Assembly (NCBI RefSeq): GCF_963583255.1
Contig: NC_084813.1
Span: 12,696,001 to 12,760,000, forward strand
Source of the DNA: Pyrus communis
Lineage: Eukaryota; Streptophyta; Magnoliopsida; Rosales; Rosaceae
Direction of reading: 5' to 3'
Length of the DNA stretch: 64,000 nucleotides
The translations under genes and the position numbers were made by a program. Of the stretch, positions 20,901 to 33,862 are shown piece after piece. Each line of letters starts with the position of its first letter. Position 1 is the stretch's first letter. The notes under the pieces are model-generated. The model did not search any database and had not been told where the DNA came from. It worked only from the letters and a program-made list of their open reading frames with translations.

Positions 20901-22970
20901 ACTGTGAAAACTTTAAGTTATTGGTACTGCATGAAAGGTAATCTAGCTTGGGGGACATCAATTTTGTACCTGGAATACGTCATCCCCAAGATAATCCTGC
21001 AGCATTCATAACAGCAGATCCCTTTTTATAGCTGATATCATCTAAGACTTCAAGAATTGCCAACCAGCAGATAAATATGCTGCATAGAGCAGTTTTTGTA
21101 CCCCCTCCCTCATCTGAAATGTTAAAATGAATATAAGATGAAGCATGCTCTCAAAGATCAGATAACTATATCCTGTGAAATGCCATCCAGTTGGAAGGTA
21201 TAGAGAGCTGAAAGACCGAAAAAATACCCTTGTCGCAAAATCCTCATTAAGCCACAAATCGGTCCACCATTCCATCGTCACCAGGTTGCCAAACCACAGA
21301 TGTGACGCTTCATGTGCTACAACTATTGCCATCTAACAAAGCAAGAAAAGGGTTGATAGATATTTCATCAGACTATTCCGTGGAGCCTTTTACAACAGCA
21401 AAAGTGAAACAAAGCTTAAAGCGGAATTAGAAATTAAACTTATTCTTTGCTTCCTTGCCGTCGTGGAATGCAAAGGATCATAAAGCAGTTCATTTTCACA
21501 GTATGTGATCAAGCCATAATTCTCCATTGCTCCACCAGAAAATTGAAGAACCGCAACCACATCGAGTTTGGGGAGAGAGTATGACGTTGGAAGTATCTAG
21601 ATGTAACGATCACTCCATTAAATAAAATTACCACAACAGCAGTGAAAGAAATAAAACTTACTTGGAGAAAAGATCGGTCGTCATAACAGCAACATTTAGA
21701 GCAAAGTCCCCTTTGTCACTCTTCCCAACAGGGCAATATGCACGAACCAGCACCCCTGCAGACAAAGTTTAAGTAATATCTAAAACGAATTCTGTTACAT
21801 AATTGAATAGTGTCCGCGTATTTGCATACCGTCGGATGTTGTGTCTTCGATATAATCGAATACACCAACAACAACAGCCACTAAATAAGTTGACATGATA
21901 GAAGACTCCTCAAAATAAGCAGTCTCTTAACATTTGCATCAAGCTTCTCATTGACAATTGGCATATTGGATAAAGCTGTCAGCTCCAGTGGAACATCTAC
22001 TGCTATCTTGAAAGTGTCCTACCAACAAAAGAAAGAAGAATTGTCGGATTTAAGCAAATTTATGTGACTGTTTTAATCATGGAATTTTAACAAGCAAACT
22101 GAGAGGTTGCATCTATAACATTTCAACAATTACGGGAACTTCTCAAATATGCGCAGTGTACCTTCAGAGCAGGTTCATCGCAACATGGAAAGCTCCACCG
22201 TGCATCTACAGGTTCGAATTGAGTAACTGCCATATTCTTCTTCTCTCCCCCATCCATATTGGTGCTGGAAAAAGTATCAGATGCTTTCATTAAAAACCTT
22301 GTTTGGTGACAAAGAAACTACAGGGGAAAAAAGCAAATTAAGCACAACAAAATTTCCACTTTTTTTTGTATGAGAAAATTTTCCTTCTATTTTCTTAGCA
22401 ACCAAACAGACAGCAGCCTGACAGTCGCAAAATCCAATAAGCAAATCATTGTGTTCGGAAATACTTTTTCCCATAGCTGCAGCAACTTATAATTTACCAA
22501 CTAACTGATTCAAATTTTCTTACCATTTATAGAACCCTTTCAGGTGCGCGTTAAGGACTGCAGAAAACTCAATCCTCAAAACTCTTTCAACAACACCAAG
22601 TGATTGATCCAACACCAAAACAAGAAATTCATCATCACCGTCCAAAACAACATCTCACGGGCGGTACTGCTGCTGCAAATTAAGAACGAAAAACCTTTTA
22701 TACTAAAAACCCAACAAAACGAAAATCCAATAAAATCAAATCATTGTTGATCAAGAATAAGTTACTTGGCCTTGAGAGCTGGTGAACAAAACTTGATGAA
22801 CATCAAGTTCAAGAGCGTTCAAGACAAGAAACTTGGTCTCTTGGACTATGCTAACATTGATCTGCAGCGCTGGAGAATGTTCTTGCTGACTACATATCAA
22901 GCTTGAGATGAAGATCGTAGCGTTTCAGAACTGCAAAATTTGGCAACCTTGCTTGGCCTTTGAAGTGTTG
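17960..22970 (-). pseudogene. APM1: Decayed aminopeptidase M1 (M1 zinc metallopeptidase) gene
   Basis: Exon-like blocks in order along the minus strand match plant aminopeptidase M1 from end to end: the N-terminus (GQARLPNFAVLKRYD near 22940), [14 protein letters not shown] (about 22230), DVPLELTALSNMPI (about 21995), STYLVAVVVGVFDYIEDTT (about 21870), the substrate motif GGAMENYG (about 21530), the zinc motif HEASH with the downstream LNE (about 21240-21320), DDISYKKGSAV (about 21030), FLSTGVHGDGKWI (20350), ESHFSALLRAEIL (about 19320), SSPDPVTVLEVLNFFAS (about 18840), KNWDLILTKYSAGML (about 18600) and the C-terminus to a stop at about 17967. Introns are kept, so it is not a processed copy. 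Lesions include a stop and frame change in the first block, a frameshift at about 21010 and a stop near 19000. A MITE sits in the last intron. Zinc ligands survive, but a full protein cannot be read. Confidence 0.88.
18174..18512. mobile_element. MITE (hAT-like) in last intron of the APM1 pseudogene
   Basis: CTGGTTTGGTA at 18174-18184 is the exact inverse of TACCAAACCAG at 18502-18512. The inside holds alternating AGCTTTTTTT and AAAAAGC blocks, typical of short non-autonomous hAT-type elements. CTAAG occurs just outside both ends and may be what remains of the target duplication. It separates the exon ending in HFVRDIVTP from the last exon beginning SNEKADEVEV. Confidence 0.75.
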
Positions 22971-23727
22971 TGTGCTTTGCTTTTACTCCATCTCAGTGAG
23001 TAGTGAAGTGCTGAACAAGGGAGGAGTTCGGACATATTTTTTGAGTGGTGACCGGAGAAAAACTTCAGCACACGTTTCTCTGCATTTGTCTCGAATCCAA
23101 CCGGTAATGACAGTTACCTTCTGAATCTCTGATGCTTCAGTCTTGTGATGATCCTAAGGTTGTCTTTGTTTTATGTGTTTTTAGCCAACTCCTTGACATG
23201 AATGGGCCAAAGTGATGTTACCATTTTAGTTTTATGTGTTTTTAGTATGAGTGATATTTTTTTTTTTTTAATTTTATTATTATTAAGAGGAAGGGGAGGG
23301 TTCGGAACTATTACAATAATTTAGAAGCACCAACCAGATCTTCTTCACAAAACACTTCCAAGTGCTTTTTTGGGGGCGATTGGATTTTTATAATGTATTT
23401 ATAATAAAAGCACTTCTAGCAAAAGCACTTATGAGCATACATGTTTTCTAGAGAAGCAATCTCAAATGGGCACAAAGAAACTCAACCTGAAGAAAACTGT
23501 GATGGAATTCAAATGATAATTAACTCGTACAAAATTGGCAATGCTGCCATAGGATTTGATCCCGAGTTCTACGTAACAAACTAAACAATTGCTCAGCCTA
23601 ACCATTGAGAAATCCAACAAAAAACTGAATACAAAGACTACACCAATGCCTATTAGGCTCTAACTCCGTGAACCGAATGACGATAACATAAGACTACATT
23701 ATTACTAGAGCAGAGCATACTCAGCAA
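22971..23727. other. Intergenic region between APM1 pseudogene and threonine synthase
   Basis: No gene seen. It contains the upstream flank of the aminopeptidase pseudogene and the 3' flank of threonine synthase. A purine-rich patch lies at 23285-23300, and 23330-23470 resembles MITE ends (ACACTTCCAAGTGCTTTT with AGCACTT copies). Confidence 0.5.
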
Positions 23728-26035
<2,308 letters not shown>

Positions 26036-26039
26036 TTTA

Positions 26040-26366
26040 AAAAATGGGGATTATTTGTGAGTCTCACACCATATTGAACTTTAATGATCCGAACGGTCTA
26101 TTTTTCAGTTGCACTTCATAAATCATCTTTGCAAAATATTAGCCAAATCAGAAATATTTGAGGCATCTAATTAAGTTCAAAGAAAATTGACGAACACTAT
26201 GTTCTAAGAAACATTAAAATTTCATCATGATAATTAAATGGGCAAATGATTTCGTATTGCAGTGAATTTTTGTATAGATGACCTATGGATTGAGACTAAC
26301 GAAATAAACTATTTGGATCGTTGAAGTTCAATGTGAAATTGGTCACACAACTAATCCCCATTTTTA
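26040..26366. mobile_element. MITE, GGGGATTA family
   Basis: The left end AAAATGGGGATTATTTGTG pairs with the right end CACAACTAATCCCCATTTT. Further in, ATTGAACTTTAATGATCC pairs with GGATCGTTGAAGTTCAAT. The inside is non-coding. The element abuts the 3' end of the Copia remnant. A target duplication could not be fixed. Confidence 0.75.
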
Positions 26367-27905
26367 GTGAATATATATGCGTACTGTCACTGAGTTGTAA
26401 AGGCCACAAACTGCACTAGAATAATACCTTGTTGGACTCTTTGACACGCAAAGTGACAGTCAATTTTTATATGTTTGGCTCTGGAGTGCAAGACAAAATT
26501 GGTTCCTAATGTCACGGCAGAAATGTCACAATGAAGTAAAGGAATGACAGAACTGAAGATGTGTAAAGTCCATGTGTGGTTGTTGAAGCCAAACGACGTT
26601 TGCAGTAGTAGCAGCCATAGCTTTGTATTCTGCTTTTGTGGGAGATGTAACAATATGTTGCTTCTTAAAACTCCAAGAAATATGATTGGAGCTAAGAAAT
26701 ACTACAAAGTTAATAGTGGAACATCTATCATTAAGATCACCAGCCCAATTTGCATTTATATAAGCTTTTAAATACAAAGAACAGGACTGAAAACCCTAGA
26801 CTCAATGTGCTCCTAAGATATCTTAAAATTCAACAACTTCTGATTTGGATAGCAATGAGTGAGACAAGGCTTACAGTCCATCATGCTTGCTTTGCATAGC
26901 AAATCCTTGACATATTTTGGCTGATGAAAAATAAATCTATGTAGAATGCTTAATCTGAACTCCAAGAAAATAGTGCAAAATATCCAAATCTTTCATACCA
27001 AACTCCCTTTTTAACTGGGAAATCACAGCTTGAATGGTATCATTGTAGACATCAAAATTTCGGTGAAATAAATGTTGATCAATGCATTAAAATTTCAACG
27101 TTCACGTGTCACATAAATTTTACAAGTAGCGTGTGACTCAACGAAAAATCGGAAAAAATCAGAAAAGTCATCAAATAGGACACGTGTCAACACCTAGCAG
27201 AAATGATTTATTTCATCTGAATATTATATTCAAATTTAGGTCTTGAAAAATTCTATAAATACAAGGCCATTTCATCCATTTCAAGGGACCAATGGACATA
27301 TGCATTTCTTTACTCCCAAATTGGAAGAGAATTCCCCAAATCCTTGAAGCTATAAAACTCCAAAGCTTTCAAGCATCAAACCTCCCAAATTCTCAAGAAT
27401 CCTAAAGGATCAAGAAAGCTCTCTTTGTTTCTTCGTCAAATCCTTGAAGAAATCCACACAATTGTTCATCAAGATCAAGCCTCAAAGGCCCTTGAAGATC
27501 CGTTCATCCTTGTTCATCAAGATCAAGCCCAACGGCTCTTGAAGAAATCCACACAACTGTTCATCAAGATCAAGCCCTAAAGGCCCTTGAAGATTCGCTC
27601 ATCCTAAGATCAAGCCTCGACAACCCTTTTGATCAACAACATCAACAAATACGCACCACTTTTCATCCCTAGACCAAGCCTCGACGGCCTTTTGGATCAA
27701 TAGCCCATCCACAAATCTACACCTTACAAAGATAGAATCAGAGGATCAAATTGTAAAAGAGATTGCAACCCCAAAATTAATACAAAATATTATTTTGTAC
27801 ACGTGTTCTTGTCTCATTCATCGCATGAATATTTGTGTTTACAATCATCAATATCACCGGCAAGAATGATATCATCGACATATAACAATAAGACTCCCAA
27901 GATAG
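26367..27905 (-). pseudogene. Ty1/Copia polymerase remnant (RT end and RNase H), split by an LTR
   Basis: Read on the minus strand from 27900, the catalytic YVDD motif of a Copia reverse transcriptase appears in GVLLLYVDDIILAGD at about 27890-27850. A solo LTR (27044-27843) then interrupts it. On the far side the frame goes on with MKDLDILHYFLGVQI (about 27000-26955) and LSQPKYVKDLLCKA, then the Copia RNase H (AYINANWAGD, KAEYKAMA, and RAKHIKIDCHF near 26470). The integrase and most of the RT are absent, and stops and frame changes are present, so it is dead. Phase is kept across the LTR if the LTR and one copy of its target duplication are discounted. Confidence 0.9.
27044..27843 (+). mobile_element. 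800-bp solo LTR inserted in Copia RT
   Basis: It starts TGTAGACATCAAAATTTCGG and ends GTGTTTACA, with perfect ATCAT duplications at 27039-27043 and 27844-27848. A TATA box (TATAAAT, 27254-27260) lies in the expected place, followed by a purine-poor leader. A segment built on TTCATCAAGATCAAGCC is repeated three times at about 27465-27575. No internal retroviral domain is attached, so the element is a solo LTR, probably of a Ty3/Gypsy-type element (family name inferred from memory of similar plant LTRs). Confidence 0.92.
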
Positions 27906-28526
27906 TACAAATACTTGTTTCCATGTTTTTTGGTGGGCTTTAGGTATTTTTATGTTTTTGTCTCTCCTTGAAATGTGAAAAACTAGTGTAGTTCCTTAAA
28001 ATATAACATATATTTTTGTCTCTATATGTAAAACTCCCAAGAAGTAACGTGAAAAATGCACACTTCTAATAAAATAAAATCAATCACCTAGAAAAATGTT
28101 TGATCAAATTTAAGGAAGAAAAAAAAAATGTTTGATCTAAAAAATTAAATCGCTTATATAAAAACATCTTGAATACATGAAACATGTGTAATTTGATCAA
28201 AGTGAACCCTACCCTTGTAACTGAGGTGAACCTTACCTAAATCAGAAAGATGGTTAATAATGCGGGCTATATTATTTAAAGTAGTGCTACATTTATCATT
28301 TATTTATACCATTATTTGTACTATCTTTTAATAAAAATAAGGTCAATCAACACATGTGAGTGTCATTTCTATTAAATAAATAGGACAAATAACGGTATAT
28401 GTAAATTGCAAGAAAGTATTTTTGTATTATATATATGCTCGAACTTTTAGAATATGTTGTACACAAGACAAGAGTCGATAGCCAACCAAGACATTGAGCA
28501 ACTCTTCTGATAAAGGGTCAAGGAAC
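27906..28526. other. Non-coding AT-rich stretch
   Basis: No gene, RNA or complete repeat recognised between the Copia remnant and the next MITE. Confidence 0.5.
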
Positions 28527-28744
28527 AGGATCCTATCCGGATCCTCTTTGTGAGAATTATGGGGATTAATTCATTCTATCCGTTCATCAGTCGTCTTACG
28601 GTCATAAATTATTTTTTATTTTTTATTTAAAATTTAACACAAACAGTACTTGATGAAAGCTGACCGCACGATATACGATAAACGACTAAGATGAATTAAC
28701 CCCTAAAATCTTCACAAAGAGGATCTAAAGAGGATCCTCATCCT
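28527..28744. mobile_element. MITE, GGATCCTC family (fourth copy)
   Basis: The left end holds GATCCTCTTTGTGA and the right end TCACAAAGAGGATC, an exact 14-bp inverted pair, within longer imperfect repeats that begin AGGATCC and end GGATCCT. Inside are GTTCATCAGTCGTC and CGATATACGATAAACGACTA, shared with the 8855-9025 copy. This is the best preserved member in the window. Confidence 0.85.
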
Positions 28745-30414
28745 AATTAAAAAAACAAACAAAACATGCAAGTTTGGACTTTGTAGCTTTGAAATACTAA
28801 CTTATATATTTTTCTTTATTTTTTAAATATTTAAATATCGAATTGTGAAGTTGGTATGCCAAGTCCTTTTCTGTAATTTTCGTCTTCTGTATTCTATTGA
28901 CATGTCATACGAGACAATACCTACCTTTGTACAGTTAAAAATACATAGTAGTATTAATTGAATTGTGACACTAACCACCACATTTCAATATCTTCTTCTA
29001 TGATACCAACTTGTGATTGTTATGGTCATGTTGTGTCCTGGGTATATGAGAGATTCTCTATCTACTTTGTATTGTTTTTCGTGACATGTCAAACGTAATT
29101 TGAAGGTTCGTCGAGAGCGCAAAGAACAAAGCTTGGTTGCTAACAAGCGTACATGAAACGAGAGCAGTACATGAGTCATACATGTAAGAAATCATTGGAT
29201 CAATCTCTAATGTCATCAGACTATTGATTACTATGCGGTAGTGCCAAGGGAGAAAAAGCACACCAAAGGGAAGAAGAGAAAATAACTTTCACGTTGGATT
29301 GATTTGTCTAGAAGAATGAATCCTTCTTTTAAAGACTTCATTGTACCATTTCCAGAAAGTTGTGAGATTTCTCTGAATGGTCTGATAAGACACAACACTT
29401 ATAGAAGGGTCTAACTCTTATGATAAGTCATACTTCTTATAACACCCTTCGGTTAAGTGTATATCAATACACCAATCTTATGGTGCACCTCCATACATCA
29501 AATATACACATAGTAAAACCAACATCATCATGATCATATTCCAACATCTCCCACTTGATCTTAATGATGTAAGATCTCGTTGGCTACATATGTTGGATAT
29601 CATTTCCGAGTATCAAATCTTGTTTACTCTTGACTTTCCAACTGTAGCTTACAAACATTTGTAAATTGTAGTAAGTTCGTGGTTCGATTTATACATGTGC
29701 ATGCTTTGACCACTATTACTGTAGTTTACAAACATTTGTAAATTGTAGTAAAATGGCACCATTACTCTTTACTAAGAAAATATCATCCGTACCTAATATT
29801 AACGGCGACTTTAGGCAAGTCTAACTTGACTTGCATTGAAATTTAGATCAAGTACTTCCTCCTAAGCCAATCCAGAGGCCTTTCTGGGTGCCAATCCAAA
29901 GGCCTTTTTGGATACACCTTATCAATGACTTTACACACTATGCACCAAGATGTTAAATAAATTCAAACTTGATGCGTATAAACGGATTTTACATACAAGA
30001 ACGTCTGTTATAACCATGTTACCTCGCTAGTGCCCCTCTATCTTTTATCCGACCAATCAATCAGATAAAGTCAAATCAAATTGTTCATTTCAGGAGGCCC
30101 CGAAATCCCTCCAATGATGTCCATACCGCTTACGCCGACTACAACATCGAGATGATTCCAACTTGTAGTCACATACTCCTCTGAATTGGTCATAAGATCG
30201 ACCACCATCTTAGTCGAGGGTGTGTGGTCGACTCTCACTTCATCCCTTTCCACTATAATTCCATATAGTGATACTTTACATCAATGTGTTCTCCTTAGGA
30301 ACTAAAAATTCCTAAAAGATGGTGGACTTGTTATCATAAAACACATTGACATAATTCCAAGGAATACAATTGATATGTATTAATAAACATTTAGCCTATG
30401 CTGCAGTACTTACC

Positions 30415-32659
30415 TGTGACATCCCGTCCCGGGATTATTAACACGTACGCGTGGAATTACAATTTTTCCCCTAGTGTGTTTTTCGTCACATTGTGGGGTT
30501 GTTTTGGGTGTTGTGGCATGTGTTGGGCCACAAATACACACCTGCACACTCTCTGTCCTTCCCTTTCCCTCTGTCTCTCTCTCCCGTGTCTCTCTTTCTC
30601 TCCCCCGAGCTTCCACTTCCCCTGTAAACGTACGGACACAAACCAAGGACCATTAAACCGTAGCAGATCGAGGAAACCAAGGGTGCAGTTGTGATCGTGA
30701 GGTTGAGGGGAGCACGAATATACCACTTTCAGGTAAGAACTTCGACGTTTTCACGTCGATATCGCGATGTCCGTTTTGAGCACTGTTCATGCAACATTAA
30801 TTTACTTAGTTTTTGGACATTTGAAGCTTGTAGGTGTGTTGGTGAAGTCCTAAGGAGCGTCGGAGTAGCTCGTTGGACAAATTTGGACGTCGGGAAGGCC
30901 TGGTTCGAAGTTGGCCGAACTTGGAGTTTTTGGACAAGGTATAATCTCTTAGTTTTAGCCCTTAAAACTTGTTGGGACATGTTCTACTAGTCTAGGGCTT
31001 TCATTTGGTCCAAGAATCACGAAAAACGGATGAAAAATGAGCGAGAAAACCCAAGTTGCAGGTTTTCCCAGTTTCCGGCGCCGGCGACGTCGCCGGCGAT
31101 CGAATGAAGAAGGCGACGGAATATTCCGTCAATTCTGACGGAATATTCCTAACGCCGTTAACGGATCCGGTTAGTTTTAACGGAATATTCCGTCAGTTTA
31201 ACGGAATATTCCTGACGGCGTCTGTTGACACCGTCAGTGTGCCTGGCACGTGGCCGCGCGTGGGGGGCGCGTAGGTCCGTGCCTGTGCTGGCGCGTGGGG
31301 GCGCGTGTGGGGTCCAAAAATTATTTTAAAAAAATGGTTGTAATCCTGAGGTTGTGTAGAGCACGTTGGTATATTCATTTGTCCATTTTGAGCAATGTAT
31401 GAGAAGTTATTACGAGAAACGGGTTATGTGCTTTAAAGTTAACGTTTTTATAGTTGTTTCGCATTTAGGTGACACGTACCCAGAGGACGAGCGTGCACAC
31501 GCGAGACAGGGGGGCTACGACCCTTCTACATACCAGTGAGTGGGCTTTTGTTTTTCCGTATATACCTATATACATTTATATTACCAGAAATAGATTAAAA
31601 AGGGTAATTGATTTATGCCATGCACTTTATTATTATCGTTTATGCATCATTGCATGCTTTATTAGTGGCATACATATACATATGCATATTGGGTGCTGTG
31701 GACGCGCAGGTAAGTGCCAGGTAAGTGACATTCACGTTTATGTTTCAGTAGTGGTTTGAGATGCCTAGAGAGCTCATAACCTGCACCCCCGGTGTTAGTG
31801 CTCCCGCCCCGAGTAGGGCACAGTCCTTCACGTGATGTTCACCTCCCGCACCACACGCTCAGCTTGGATCCAAGTTAGGTGCATAGGCCTGTCGTACAGA
31901 CCACATTAGGTGGTTCCGACTCGTAGGTGACCCGCGATTAGTCGCACAGTCTTCACGTGATCGTAGCACTAGAGCGTATATATATATGTTACACCCAGGC
32001 CTGTCGTACAGACCACCTTGAGTGGTTCCGACTCGTGGGCAGGTTCAGTTTTAGAGTTGAGATTTGAGCTCTAGATGCAGCCGTACAGGTCACGTTAGGT
32101 GACTCCGGCTGCCAGATGTTATGATGTTGATATGATTTATACCTGGGCACTTACATTCATATTGAGGCTTTGGCATGGCATATCTTGAGCATGATTGACA
32201 TACCCTTGAGCATGTTGTGCATGTTTATACATACGTACATATGTTTATTTTCTGGGAAGTATACAGGTTTTACGGCGAGGGGTTAGATTGTATTTTGCTA
32301 AATGGTTTTCAAAGAGCTTTGTTTTTGCCCACTCACGCTTTTGTTTTGCGCCCCTCCAGGTTCTAGTTGCTTAGCCGTTGCGGTGGTTTCCCTTGAGAGC
32401 TTTTCGGCGTTCTGACAGACACTCCACATTGTAGGGTCGCCTTCGGGCGTACTACTGTTATCGTTTTTGTTTGGACTGCTCTAGACCTACTCTGATTTTG
32501 TATATCACTTACTAGCACTTATATTAGTACCTTGTATGCTAGTTTTGAATTATTCGTACTTTTATATTACTACTTTTTTTTTTAGCTTCCGCACGTGCAC
32601 ATGGCTACGTCACCTTTGTGTGACGGCCAGCACGCTCCGATCTCGGTCGGGGTGTGTCA
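30415..32659 (+). mobile_element. 2.2-kb solo-LTR-like element with 5-bp target duplication
   Basis: It starts TGTGACATCCCGTCCCGGG and ends GGTCGGGGTGTGTCA and is flanked by TTACC on both sides (30410-30414 and 32660-32664). No coding domain is present. It shares with the 4073-7277 element the AGAGAGCTCATAA...CCTGCACCCC segment, GGGCACAGTCCTTCACGTGA, GGTGACCCGCGATTA and the 3' terminus. It is 960 bp shorter, mainly because it lacks the 65-bp array and has a different 5' half. A palindrome-rich GC block (CGCCGGCGACGTCGCCGGCG, 31078-31097) lies in its first third. Best read as a solo LTR or large LTR derivative. Confidence 0.87.
31891..32111 (+). other. Three recurrent hairpins with compensatory changes
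   Basis: Hairpins at 31891-31920, 32003-32032 and 32078-32111 follow the plan seen at 6325-6745. The first two use GTCG/CGAC outside and GACCAC/GTGGTT inside. In the third the outer stem is CAGCCG/CGGCTG (a T-A pair replaced by C-G) and the inner is GGTCAC/GTGACT. The TACA bulge is constant. This is independent support that the fold is selected or copied as a unit. Confidence 0.72.
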
Positions 32660-33862
32660 TTACCTGCCCATATTATAACACAACTTTGTTCCTTAATTAA
32701 TCAAGAAGCGGCCATTATGTTTTTAATCAAAATTTCTGTCAAAAATGCATTGTAATAAGAAAACACATGATTATTATTTGATTCAATAAATTACATATCT
32801 TGAGACTTCTTATCAACTTGCTTAATTAAAAACATAAACCGAAACAAAGTTTGTTTGAGTCTCCCACTGAAATCCGAAACAGTGTTTCTTTGGGTCTCCC
32901 ACTAATTGATTAGTCTCTTCAAGATTGAAAAATCAAACTACCGTTCAATCTTGTAGACAATTTCTTTTTTCTTTTTCTCCCACTGTTCTAGTTATTACTA
33001 TTACCTAGTAGCACATCACTAACCATATCGTTATCATGATGACTAATTGTATCTCTCCCACTTGATCATTGACAATAGCATAATTTTCAACCATGTCTTG
33101 ATTGCTAGTGAAACTTTGTGCTTCCGAGGGTTTTCTTTGATACATGATTTTCATATATAATAGTGATTAAAATATTTGTATTCAGAAGAAGTGTGTAGAT
33201 AATCATACACAGCAACGGAATCGATAATCTTAGCCTGTAGGGATTAGACTATTCGACTATTCTTGAAGTGATTCACAGAAGCAATTCCTCTTGCTTTGTG
33301 TGAGATTTTACAGTTTCGTTACTTATTCTGTTGTGTTTGTTGAACTTTGGGTTGTAGATGACCTCATCTTCTATATTTATGATTGAGAAATTGATTTCGT
33401 TATTACTCTCCGGGCCACTTTGTATATCAGAGATCCTTCAACTAGTATCTCACCTTAAATTACATACACACAAGGTTTTCTTAGGAATCAGAAGGTATGT
33501 TGTTATCTTGTTGCTGCACGAAGGGCATTTGTTTCCCCAAAGAACAAAATTCTTTCATCAAATAAATTCCCGTATAATTATTAGTGGCAATATAATGCAT
33601 TTAGTGATGTAAATAAAAGCATTCGAAACACTAAAATTACTCGGATAAATATATGAAAAGAGTGACACATGTTTCATAGGAACAAACAATTGAAAAATCT
33701 CTCTCTAAAGTAGTAGTATCCTGGAAATGGAAAGCATGTTTAGGAAGACAGCCACTAGAAGCAAACTATGAAAGCAGCATTACAACAAATGGTCTTAAAC
33801 AGATCGGATTTTCAAGAATAAACTTGGACAGTGTTTATCCAACTATCGGGGGACGTTTCAAA

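Larger units (their letters stand above)
29012..33600 (-). mobile_element. Possible degenerate Copia-type LTR region (minus strand)
   Basis: On the minus strand the sequence ending CAATCACA at 29012 is followed at once by TTGGTATCATAGA, close to the usual primer-binding site TGGTATCAGAGC that pairs with initiator tRNA-Met. Several CTCCCACT(T/G) segments recur on both sides of the nested 30415-32659 element (29550, 32860-32990, 33055), suggesting one long LTR or leader interrupted by it. Neither the far end of the LTR nor any coding domain was found, so the extent is a guess. Confidence 0.35.

Noticed and set aside
23540..23610. tRNA- or SINE-like segment on the minus strand (GGTTAGGCTGAGC ... 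GGGATCAAATCC)
   Set aside because: Box A- and box B-like words are present but no cloverleaf, tail or target duplication could be drawn.
30398..30760. Several overlapping short frames on both strands
   Set aside because: They lie in the CT-rich start of the 30415-32659 LTR-like element and reflect composition.
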